NCBI RefSeq assembly: GCF_910596095.1
Contig: NC_056535.1
Location: forward strand, 20,848,505 to 20,912,504
From: Thunnus maccoyii
Taxonomy: Eukaryota; Chordata; Actinopteri; Scombriformes; Scombridae
DNA length: 64,000 nt
Direction: 5' to 3'
Position numbers and translations under genes: made by a program. Within the stretch, counting starts at the first letter, position 1, and each line of letters starts with the position of its first letter. A model generated the notes under the pieces. That model did not search any database. It saw nothing but the letters and a program-made list of their open reading frames with translations, and had not been told where the DNA came from. Below are positions 24,753 through 35,900 of the stretch, one piece after another.

Positions 24753-26582
24753 ATGTCCACAGTGGGCCTGACTGCCCAGGAGACATCTTTTCCCACAGAA
24801 AACCCCTTCCTGCGGGGCAGCTACTGTCACAGCATGGCTGGATCCAAATCATCCTGGAGCTATCGCCATGAGCTGGACAAGTGAGTGTTCAGGTGTCAGG
24901 ATTAGCAATCCATTAGGGGAAGGGGGCAATTTTTTAAATCTGCATGAAATGCTGAAGTTTTATGGTTCAGGTCACGCTGAAAATTCTTGTATATTATGAT
25001 GAACATGGCTTATTTGAAACTTTAACAAATCAGAATTTTCTTCTTTTGAACAGCTTCTACTTCAGTATGGACACTGCACACGCAGACACAAACAGCTCTC
25101 GTGCCCAGCAAAAGGGGCCACCTCCACCATCTCTAAGTCATGAGAGTAAGTGCATGATCTGTCATCTGCACAGTGCATTTCTTCTGAAATACACAAATGC
25201 TGCATTGCATGTATTATGCATTTGAATCATCTGCTACATACTGGATATAGTAAGTGGTTTTCCAGAAATATAGATAAAGCAAAGGGTTCTAATCCAAATG
25301 TCCAATGGCAACATATAAATTCACATAAAAACATTTTTCTGTCCTTTTCTACAGGATACGATTAAGTTGTAGTTGTAAATTTTACCATCGTTGTTAATCA
25401 GCCATAATAGTTTAATACTGTGCCATTAATGTAATGTTGTTTTTTTTTTTTTTTAATTTTTCCTCTCTGTCAGGACATAAACACAGTCCCAGCACACAGA
25501 TATTACCTCCCAAGAAATCCCGGCCCTCCCATCTCTCCCTGTCCTGCAACGCTGAACCATCCACCCCGAGTCCTGCTGATGACGACCAGGTGGTCCCTTC
25601 ATTCCAGAGGCTCTCTGTGTACGAGTGTAGCAGTCCACCACAGACACCAGGCAGATGCTCCAAGCCTCTGCCCCCCATCCCTCTACATACAGACATCTCC
25701 CCTGAGCAGGCAATGGATAATGAGGTAGAATTTTTCACAAGTTCGGACGATAGCTGCTGCCTGGTGTCTGATCAGTCTCCCAAATCGTCGCCTTTTCGAC
25801 ATGGAGTCCCCAGCCGAAGGAGCTTCAGGGACTGCGGGCAGATTAATTATGCTTATTATGATGGTCCTTTAGGACCACCGAGCCCGAGACAGCCGCAACA
25901 GCAACACCAGGCACATCCTCCACAGGAAGTGCGGGAACAGCATGAGCAGCAGCGACAGGAACTGCCAGTGGTCTGTCAGAGACAGCAGGACAAGAGTCAG
26001 AGGAGGCTACGGCGCTCTCACTCCGGCCCAGCTGGATCATTTAACAAGCCCTCTGTGCTGCGCCTCACTTGCCACAAACGCCACACCCACAGTACAGATA
26101 AGCCAGAGGTGCCACCCCCTATCCCTCCAAGAGCAATCAAGACAGTAGACTACCGCCGCTGGTCAGCAGAGGTCTCGTCTGGGGCTTATAGCGATGAGGA
26201 CAAACCACCCAAGGTGCCCCCGAGGGATCCTTTGTCCAGAGGCAGCTCCCGCACCCCCAGCCCCAAGAGCCTCCCAACATACATCAATGGAGTGATGCCC
26301 CCAACCCAAAGCTTTGCACCGGACCCTAAGTATGTAAGCTGTCGGGGTTTACAGAGACAGAACAGTGAGGGCTCCCCCTGTATCCTGCCTGTTATGGAGA
26401 ACGGCAAGAAGGCCAGCACCACACATTATTACCTTCTGCCTCAGCGGCCGGCTTTCGTGGACTCACCTTGTGTAGAGAAATTTCTTCGGGTCATGGACAG
26501 CCCAGCGGCTCGCAATACCGATGTATCAGACTCAGACTGGGACTGCCACACCAGGAGGAAAGCACAAGTGGATCTAGTTTGA
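24753..26582 (+). CDS. errfi1: ERBB receptor feedback inhibitor 1 (Mig-6), three coding exons
   Basis: Coding exons are 24753-24880, 25054-25145 and 25474-26582, all with GT-AG introns and consistent phases (2, then 1), giving 442 residues. The protein is a cytosolic scaffold that binds the EGFR/ErbB kinase domain, blocks its activation and promotes receptor down-regulation. It is a fast-response feedback gene. The start is [14 protein letters not shown], matching the N-terminus of the family. Visible landmarks are [12 protein letters not shown]; the [11 protein letters not shown] phosphosite/14-3-3 region (about residues 253-263); DYRRWSAEV; the SH3-ligand PPKVPPRDP (318-326); the ErbB-binding segment from [15 protein letters not shown] (348 onward); and the tyrosine pair in [10 protein letters not shown] (Y392, Y393), whose phosphorylation completes kinase inhibition in mammals. 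A Gln-rich stretch (QPQQQHQ...) in the middle looks lineage-specific. The C-terminal tail is shorter than in human. Fish have two paralogues; I cannot say which this is. Confidence 0.95.
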
Positions 26583-28565
26583 AAGGTTTTAGTTGAAGTA
26601 GCAGAGGACTCTTACTGTATATGAGCAAATACCACTTGACAAAATGGTGAAACTGGATGCTAACAACCCTCAAACTGCTGCTTTTACTGTTTTTTTTTTT
26701 TTTTTTTTTAACCCCTTATGTATTCTGAACACACAGGGTATGTGCACACTGTATTGAGTTACTGGTAATGTTGGAATAGCTATCACAACTGAGATCCTTT
26801 ACTTAAAACTGTATCTCTGAATTTAGATAGTGGGCAAAATTCAACATTGTAAAGTATATTTTTGATATGATTTTTATGTCATGACACTCAATGTTGTGCC
26901 ATTTTTTGCTGATATATGGTACAGTCAGAAGGTACAAGCGGGCCTTGAACCTCATGTGCTCAGTGTTTTGTGTGTGGGAGTTGGAGTATGTGTCAGTGAG
27001 ATACATTGGGGCTTTTTGATGCTGCTTTTGTGTCTCACAAGGGACGAAAGGTCAGTAATGTAACCATGTGTCACTTAATATATGAAGTCTAAATACAAGG
27101 CCAATTAATTTTTAACAAAATGAAGGATGCTAGCATACAAATCTCCATTCTGTCTGCTATTCTGTGTGTGGGGATATGCTTTATAGAGTACATGTCAACG
27201 CTGGCATGGTCTCCCTGCCTTTGTGAAGTTTCAGTCTTACTCAGGCCAATATATCTGTGTAAAATTTGTGCCTCCCACATGTTGTCATGGTACATTTTGT
27301 ACTAAGAGGTGGGTACATTACTGGTAGCTATGCATGTTTCCATTGGAATGTCTAGTGCAGCTTATATGGTGTAGTTGTCTGTGGATGAGTGTGTTTGTGC
27401 ATATGTAGGTGCGTGGACGTGTTTGTGCATAAGTGAATGTGAACAGCAGACAGAAAAGTTGTTCTGGTGATACTATATATAGTGAACAATTAGTAGAAAT
27501 CTGTCAACCATACTTGTTACTGTGCTCTGCTTGTTTGCAGCGCCTGCTTTTGAGTACAGCCGTCTGAAGTGCACACATTCGATTGCTTTCTTTTCAGTGT
27601 CCGGGTCTGTTTTGTTGCACGGAAATTGGCCTGTTGAACATAAGTGAATGTATGCTTTTCTCACTTCAGTCAAATAGTTGGAGGAGCTTATTTTTGAGTC
27701 AATGCATGGAGCAAATTTGCCTCAACTGCTACCTCCCTTGATATTAATCCTATATTTCATATACTCCCCATTTAAATAAGGCAAAATCTAAATTTATAAT
27801 CAACAAAAGAGTGGCTAACTAGCTCCATAGTTGACCCGACACAATTTTTTTATTAAGTATCACTTAATTAAAAAAAACAAAACTGTTAGATTTAAGAGTA
27901 ACAAAGTCAAGTCTAACCGGATATCCTTAAATAGAGATCTTAGATCACACAGATGTTAACCTGTTAATACAGACGCATTACAAAGACAGTGCAGGGTTAT
28001 ACCGACCTGACACAGACTTTCCTGTTCTGCTCATGCATTCCTGCCTTACATGATTGCAGCGGGTGTGGTCTGAGAGACTTTGGCTGCTGGCAGCCAAGAA
28101 AATATATGAATTTTATTGTTGTAGATTATTCAAGAAACATCAGGATGGTATAGTAAATGTAGCACATGTATTGAAGTAACCCTTGGTATCGAACACGGTG
28201 TTCAGTTTGGGGAAACAGATAACTGCTAAGGTCAAACGGTCATTGAAGTATACTTTTTCTCTCCCTCCTGCTCACAAACCCTTGCCAACACAATGTTGCT
28301 TTGACTTAAACGTCTGAAAAAATGTTTACATCATACACTGATACTATTTAATCTTAAGGTATTCATATGTCTTATTAGGAATAATAAAACTGAATGAACA
28401 CAAGTTTATCAAAAAAAATAACTTCTCTGCTGTGGTGAAGACATGCACTGGGAGAGTACAGTATGCTGTGTACAGTATTTAACGATTCCATTTTGTTGTT
28501 ATGAATAGTTGTTAAGTATATAGTCTTTAAAAAGAAAGCAAAATAAAATGACTTATTTATGAGCC
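26583..28565 (+). other. errfi1: errfi1 3' UTR
   Basis: The sequence after the stop is non-coding. It holds a T20+ tract (about 26689-26710), an early AATAAA at 28383-28388 and a better-placed AATAAA at 28542-28547, after which the transcript probably ends near 28,565. A 3' UTR of about 2 kb is in keeping with this labile, strongly regulated mRNA. Confidence 0.6.
28542..28547 (+). terminator. errfi1: errfi1 polyadenylation signal
   Basis: A canonical AATAAA lies within GCAAAATAAAATGAC and is followed by T/G-rich sequence (CTGTTTCTTGGATCTGT) about 25-45 bases on, as expected for a downstream element. An alternative signal is at 28383. Confidence 0.55.
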
Positions 28566-31500
28566 TGCTTCACTCTGTTTCTTGGATCTGTCAGAGTGAA
28601 CTCTCAACTCAGCTGCTTGGCCTGTTTTATCACCCACACACCCTCATGCTGTGCCTTATTGTGACTGGCCTCTATCCAGAGAAAGACAAGTCACTTATAA
28701 TGGTCGACTGACAGGTGTACAGTATATTGCCTTCCTCTTCCTGGTTATAACACGGTCTCCTCCTGCATGACAGCTTAGATGCACTGTGTTAGCCAGCTTT
28801 TGCACCCACAGGTTTTTAAGCATTTAACAATGTTGCAAGTGTTTTAATCTTGACTAGCGTCCATGTGGTTGGGCATGGAGCCGAAACCACAATTAGAGGT
28901 GAAATGATTACTAAATAAACTGGAATTCAGCTGCAGTTACAATATCCACTATGTAGGTTTGCTGCACTGATAGTAACCGATTTTGTATTATCCTCTCATG
29001 GGAACAAAAGGCAACAGTTTGAACATCTAGGCCACCTGCAAACCCTTTCACCTGGTTCACTCTTAGATGAGCTGCTAGGCGACAGCATAGGTGGCGACTA
29101 TGGCAACTAGACACAGGCTGCTCAATTTTAAAGTAGTCTGTTGGGGGTGAGAAAGATCAAGTGCCAAATGAATAAACAAGGCGAGTGGTTTAAGATTAGC
29201 TTCTTACCAAATGAAAAGACAAACACAATATTGCACTATTGTGGCACTAAAAGGCATTGCTGTGCTCTAGGCCAGAGCTTAGACTTGTGACTTGACTCTT
29301 TTCACCATTTTCATGACTCTTGACTTGACATGTGAAACTTTTTTCATAATTGTGAAACTTCTTTTCACAAGTCAAGAATGAAGGCAAAGGGCCTAATTAT
29401 GACTCTGTGTGAAATTCAGTCACTTTGTGTCCCAAAATGTTTTTGACGCTGTTTCTGTCCTCTTTCTGTTTCTTCTTAAAGCCACCATTACACATAAACC
29501 CTTTTGTCTCCTGAATGAGTTGTATTTTGTCAACACAACTTGAGTCTTAAACGTGACTTTACATCCAACATATTTATGGTATCAGTTAATTTGATAGAAG
29601 TCACTGGTTGGCACTGCTGATGGATTAACAAATGGAACAAACTCATTTAAATGATAAGAATTATTATAGTCATTATGATTATTGCCTCATTAATTGCTAT
29701 ACAGCCTCTGCTGTTTGGTCTGCAGCTGTCTGTGTGGAAGAGAGCAGAGTCTGTTTTCTGTGTCTGGCTCTTAACATAAGTCTGCAAGGCATCTGCATTG
29801 TACACAGATGCAGTGGTAGTTGGAGTAATGTTTAGAAAATAATAATAATATAACCCCCCCCAACCCTAAATAGGTCAAATGGACATCATAATAATGATAA
29901 CATAATGCAGGAATCTACTGGCTCTACTGGTGCGATATTTAAAAAAAAAAAAAAGAAAAGTGGTGGGCAAAGAACCTGAAATTACATCAAATGTTGCTAT
30001 GAATTTGGGAAGAACAAATAGGTATGTTGATCAGAAACAAAACCTATTTGACAGTTTATGCAGATATGATTGTAACACTTATGGATCTCACTCTGAGGTC
30101 CAGAAATTAAATTTGAGTAAGCAGCTGCTGTTGCACTGCAGCACAGAGAAATAATTAAATAAAATGAAATATTAATTGGTTAAATGCAACTTTTGGTAAT
30201 AAATAGGCTGATTTAAAATCTTATACTGTCAAAACAGCTTCCTCTGCAGACATGAGGCTATAGATTTCTGTATATCCTGTTAAAAATATTCAACAACATA
30301 AGCTCAGAGGTTTAAGAGTATTCACACCATATCTCCTTTCAGTTCTAACATCTGTAATTTTAGTCCACAATCAACTATACAGTATACTGTATTTAAAAAT
30401 GTGGCATGTATGTACTTGTTGTATTATTATTTATGATATGTGTGCTCACTAGTCACTTACATGTAAGTTATTGTTATTCAGAATAGAGTAGTTAATTTGT
30501 AAAATTATATCAGGCTGTGTTAGGATAATACCCAACAAATAATGAGCATCTGAACAAGAGTTGAACTGGGAAAACATATCTAAAAGGCACATAGAAAGAG
30601 AATGCTCAACATTCTAATCTTGTCATAAATAATGAAGTAAAAATATGTGAAACAAAGATGGTATTCTTGAAATGATTCCTGAATGTTCAACTGGCTCTTA
30701 TCTTTATATGCATGAAAATGCATATCTGCCAGTACAGTTTGTACATTCCCTGGTGTCTGCTTGGGTTTTCTATGTGTATTCTGATTCTTACTGTACCCTA
30801 CATTTCAAAAACATGCAGCTAAATTGGATAAAAATCACAACAAACCAAAGAGTTAATTAATCCCCTTTTTATATGTAATTAGCAATTGCTTTAAAGCAAG
30901 TGCACTGACGTTTTGTTTTGGTGTATCTTTTCATGTCATTTGCTGTGAGGGGTGGACAGAGTTGTGAATATTTAACTAAGACTGAAGTGCTGCTGGTTAA
31001 ATTTTATTCAGGTCAGAGTGGTTGTGTGGTAAATACAGGACATCAAGAGAAGGCAAAGAAGCCGGTCTTCTGAGTCAGCCACGAGGTGGAGACAAATAGC
31101 CATCAATAGTTCAAATAAAAAGATATCAATAAACTTTGTATTGCTGTTGTAGACCGGCAGCAGGAGTGTGCACGACATTTTGAAGTGCAAAGGCACCGTT
31201 CAAAGAAGATCTCACCAATGTCAGTATCACAACTAGTCAGACTTTGGCAGGAGCAATAATATTGGACTAATATTGTACTGATATAGCTGTTGTTACATGA
31301 TGTTGATAGTACACAGTCCCAATTCTACAACAGAGAAGAGATAGTCATTGATTAAACCATGGAGCATTCTCAGACCATTCATTAAATATCACAGAAATTA
31401 GTATTAAACACGTGTTGGTTTCTCTGCCTCCTGCCTTTCACTGTCTTTATGCCTTCACATATTGAGAAGGCAAAATATTAAAAGGAGAACATGTCTACCA

Positions 31501-32362
31501 TCTAGTGACAGGATGTTGTAATGATTCTGGGGGAAGGCCACAGAGTTGTCAGTACTGCCACTACATATACAATGCAGACAATTACACAGTTACAGAAACT
31601 CCAGATTGTGATTTTAAAAATCAACACTTCTCTGACACAGTCAAAGTAGTATTGTGTGGCTACTGTATTGGATTGAATAAAATTAGACATTGGAGGTTCT
31701 TAATTGTGTCCACCCCATGTATTTGATCGCTACAGATTATTGTATATGTTATTGTGATTTTCTGTTACAAAAATATTATTATAGAAAAATATATTAAGTG
31801 GTCTCAAAATCAAGTTGGGCCACACCCAGGATCAACATTAAAGGACTGGTTCACTCGTTTTCTGAGGGAATTTGATGCTAAAAAGATCGATATTATTAAC
31901 TCAGACTGCTGAAGCCTCATATAAGCTTCAGATAAACTTTTAAATACATTTTTTCACAAAATGACTGTGTGGACACACTGTGGATTTTGGCCCCCATCAC
32001 TTAAATTGAAAGTGCATTTGAAGGGGATCTTTTAACAGCCAGTATGAACAGGAGGAATGATTACAGCGAGGAAAACCTCTTTCAGTGTTAATATGGGCCC
32101 CTGACTGATGTTTTAAGACAGACTTGATAAATTGTGAACCTAGCCTTTAATAAGAACTACACTCATCTAAGCTACCTTGAATTTTGTTCTTGTACTGTAG
32201 TTTACTCTACATTTGCATCTGAGTGAATTCATGGCATTTTTTCATTTTCTCCATTTAAAAAATATATTGTGGGTGTAGATGTAAAATTCTTGCAGCAAAA
32301 GACACCAGGTCAAAAATGTACGCAATAAAATAACAGCATTATTTGCTTAATTATTTTAATAA
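28566..32362. other. Intergenic region between errfi1 and the mucin gene
   Basis: This is about 3.8 kb of AT-rich DNA between two convergent genes. It has an A-run at 29,941-29,955, an acttgactc-type degenerate repeat around 29,283-29,365, and short chance open frames only. No third gene was seen. Confidence 0.6.
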
Positions 32363-32368
32363 TTTAAT
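32363..32368 (-). terminator. Candidate mucin polyadenylation signal (ATTAAA)
   Basis: TTTAAT on the + strand reads ATTAAA on the - strand, about 127 bases past the mucin stop codon. A second copy lies at 32355-32360. No canonical AATAAA is closer, so this is the best nearby candidate. A longer 3' UTR cannot be excluded. Confidence 0.3.
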
Positions 32369-32494
32369 TTAATAATTAATTTATGTGCAAATCATAGCTG
32401 ATAGCTCAAACAACACTCAGACTGATCTGTAATTATCTCTATTGCATGCATGGAAAACTTCTTAATTAGAACAAAATTCTCCAGTCTGTAGCCT

Positions 32495-32928
32495 TCATCT
32501 AGGGTTGATGTTCCAAACGTCTGGTCGTTTTGTTGTGACCTGGAGAAACACAAGAAGGACAGCATATTAAATCAACTTTTAAACTATGATCTCACATTTA
32601 CCTGCTCTTGGATTCTAAAATCTAACACTTTTTTGGTACTATATGTACAGAAAAATAAACAAGAATACCTGCAATCGGGTGTCAACATTTTCTAGATGTG
32701 GCCAAAAACCACGTGATGTGTAAGTGCCCGCAAATCCCAAGTTGTGCTCTCCTGGACAAAATAATATGATAATTTTGAAACTGTGTACAGCATGTCCTTG
32801 CTCTGCATTTGTTTACATCATTGAAAAAGATCAGTGATTACTAAAAAACATATATACCTGTATCTGAGAAGTCAAAGAAATCTTCTTCAAAAGCAGACAG
32901 TCTTCTGTTATAGGAATTGTTCCTTCTC
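32495..32928 (-). CDS. Mucin cytoplasmic tail exons (three)
   Basis: Exon 32858-32928 begins after the membrane exon and encodes RRNNSYNRRLSAFEEDFFDF. Exon 32669-32751 encodes GTYTSRGFWPHLENVDTRLQ. The last coding exon, 32495-32539, encodes VTTKRPDVWNINPR and a TGA stop. The tail is about 65 residues, with acidic and aromatic clusters. The ENVDT...KRP motif is shared with human MUC17 and relatives (from memory of the family), which is the strongest family marker. Mammalian relatives end in a PDZ ligand; this tail ends in NINPR and does not. Splice sites are good at each join, including acceptors TTTGTCCAG and TGTTTCTCCAG. Confidence 0.8.
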
Positions 32929-35900
32929 CTAAAATAAAGACAGCTTCATCAGTTTCACATGACAATGTTTATTACTGTATATCTACAGGCTACGAGGAAG
33001 ATTAATTTGTCTATACAGCACCAGTAAAAGGTTTGGACACACCTTCCCATTTACATGAATGAGAACATGTGTCCAAACTTTTGACTGGTATTGTAGGAAG
33101 ATGCATTTTAGGCATCAAAACCTACCAAATGCCTGTATACTTTTTTTTGACCACAACAGCAATGACAATGATAATCAAGAGCAGGAGTGCTGCTGCCAGT
33201 GATCCAAACAGTGCTCCATAGAAACCTGGACCCCGGCGGAAGAGCTCACACTGTGGGCCATAAAACTGCTCCAGGCTAGACTCGTAACACCTATGTCGAA
33301 AGGCCACAAAAGTGAAGTACGTTGACAAAATTATTATTATGAACAAGCATATTAGATGTATCTAAGCTCTTTGCAATTAAAATAAAGTAAAAAGTGGATG
33401 GTTGGGCTTACCTGCAAATGGACCCTATGTAAATGTCATTAAGACAATCTCCATGATGATGACAGTAATCAGGGTTTGTTTTGCATGGTCCAACACACTG
33501 CCACTGACCATTACTAATCACGGCAGTGTAATCAACAAACCGACTGCAGTTAACAAAAGGCTTCAAGTCTGTGATATCTGATTGATAAAAAAAATGTTAC
33601 GTATTAATCATTTTGTAGGAGTATCATCACACAAAAATAGAAATTTTGACAAATTGAATAAACACTATTATAAGCAATATGAGAAATACACATTCAGCGT
33701 TGACATATATTCACTTACTTTTAATCTCAGGTGACTGGAAGGTGAGTCCATTTAACTGCACACTGGCATTATTAAATGCCCGAGAAATCTTATTGAGGTT
33801 ATTTGTGTCATTCAAGATGTTGGTCAACACCCCATCTAGTTTGGTGTTGACATAGTGGATTTGTGTTTCATTGTTCAGATAGTTGTACTCTGCTACGCTC
33901 TCTGCAACAACAGATCCTGGTCTACAATAGGTAAATAGAAATATATTACCAAATGAAAACAATTTCTACTTGGATAAATAGTACTCATTTAAATAATTTT
34001 ATCAGTAAAGTTTAATAAAAACCTACATTAAATTGATGATTTGTACTTTTTTAAAGGCCAGTGGATCAGCTTCTTTGCACAGGGCTTCGAGCTGGAAATG
34101 AGAACATGACAGATGTGACATTTGCTATTATTGCCCGGTAAATAATTATTAGTTAGTGGTTATAAGACAGAGGTAAATATGCTGAAGTGAGATCACTTAT
34201 TGTGCAAAAATCATTAAATCATGCCACAATAACATATGCCTTACCTCCTTTCTTAATTTGTTGATGAATTTCAAGGACTCAAGTGAGTTTAAATTTTTAT
34301 AAGCATCCACAAAATTGATGTTGATTTTCATTGTAACATTTACCCGTCGAGTTGGTATTGCTCCGGAATCTGGAAAAAAAAACAACAGATGACACCCTTA
34401 TATTAATATTGCAATAACATGATATATACATTTCAGTAACATTTTACATTCAATGTGGTGAGAAATATCACTTCGAACAGCAAATAAATTTGAAATTAAC
34501 ATATTGCTAAAAGCTTAAAACTTATCTCTGCGTTCAAAAGTTATTTTCATCTTAAACATTATTATGAAGAACTGTAGTTGGGAAGAAAAAGTCTCACCAA
34601 TATTAGGGTGGGTGTTGTTCTGTCCAAAAACACAGGAATCTCCATAGACTGATTCTTGACAATGGCAGTGACATCTGCCTAGTGTCGTGTTGAATATACA
34701 CTCTCCCCCGTTACACTGACAGTCCTCATCTCTGCACTGAGGAGTTGTAGATGGTGTTGTCACAGTGACAGTGGCATTTGAGAGAGGGATAATGGTAGAT
34801 GTTTTAACTGTGTTTGAGCTGATGATTTCTGCTGATGTCAAAGCCTTTGAAGTTTGTGTCATTGGTAAAGATGTTTGTGGATTGCTACTTGTTTTTCCAT
34901 TAGTTGTCTCTTCACTTGTGGATACAGCAGTAGGTTTTGTCAAAGGTGTTGTGTTCGAGGAGACTGTAGAAGGTGTATGACTTGTAACTGAAGAATTTGA
35001 TTGTGGTCTGACAGTAGGTGTAGGTGGAAAAGAAGTTTGTGTCATGACATTAGTTGTCTGTGTGGTGTGCTTGGAAGCCGTGGACAGCGATGAGGTGAAC
35101 TCAGTTGGCAGATGTGACTCTGTTGATAAAGTTGTTGTTGTAGGTGTAACTGTATTTGTTGATGTAGAAAGTGCTTGTTTGGTTGTCAACAGTGTGGTAA
35201 TTGGAGAGATTGTAGAGGTTGCACTTGATGTTCCCTGACTGTCAATTGGAAGCCGAGTTGTGTTCTCAGTTGATATTGTTGTTGTTTGAATAATGACAGC
35301 AGGTGTGGTTACGTTGGAATTGGTAGATAGTGTAAATCCAGTTGAGGGAATTACTGAACTTGAAGCTGATGATGCAGTTGTTGTTGTCTGTGCTAGTGGT
35401 GAGGTTGAGTTAGTCATTGAATCTTTCTGAGTTGATGCTGTTTGCTCAGACATTCCAGTTGTTTCTGTATTCTGAAGGGTTGATGGTTGTGAAACAGTTG
35501 TAGATGTGGATGATGGTGATGATCTAATAGATTCGCTTGTTACAGTGACTGGCATACTCTGTGTTGAGGAAGAAGGTCCGGGAGATGTTTGAGTGAAATG
35601 ACTAATCAATGGAGTGACTGTAGATGGTAAATTAGATGAAACCTTGGAAATTATCGGGAAATTGATATTTGATGTGGAATAATCAGTGTTGATAGAGGCT
35701 GTAACTTCATTTGTGGTAATAGTTGAGGTAGATGCTGTTGATTCAGTTGTTCCTGTAGGTGGCGGTGTTGTCACAGATGTAGACTGCAGCTCTGTGGGAG
35801 AGTACAGTATTGTGGATGATTCCTGGATTGTTTGCGTAAGCAGAGTTGTGTTTGTATGAGTACTTATTGAAGGGAATAAGGAGGGTAAATTGGGTGAAAC

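Noticed and set aside
25434-25473. Start of the errfi1 main exon at 25434
   Set aside because: This stretch is the T-rich end of an intron (TTTTTT...CTGTCAG) and would give a poly-Phe leader. Splicing at 25474 joins the exon in frame with the conserved N-terminal exons.
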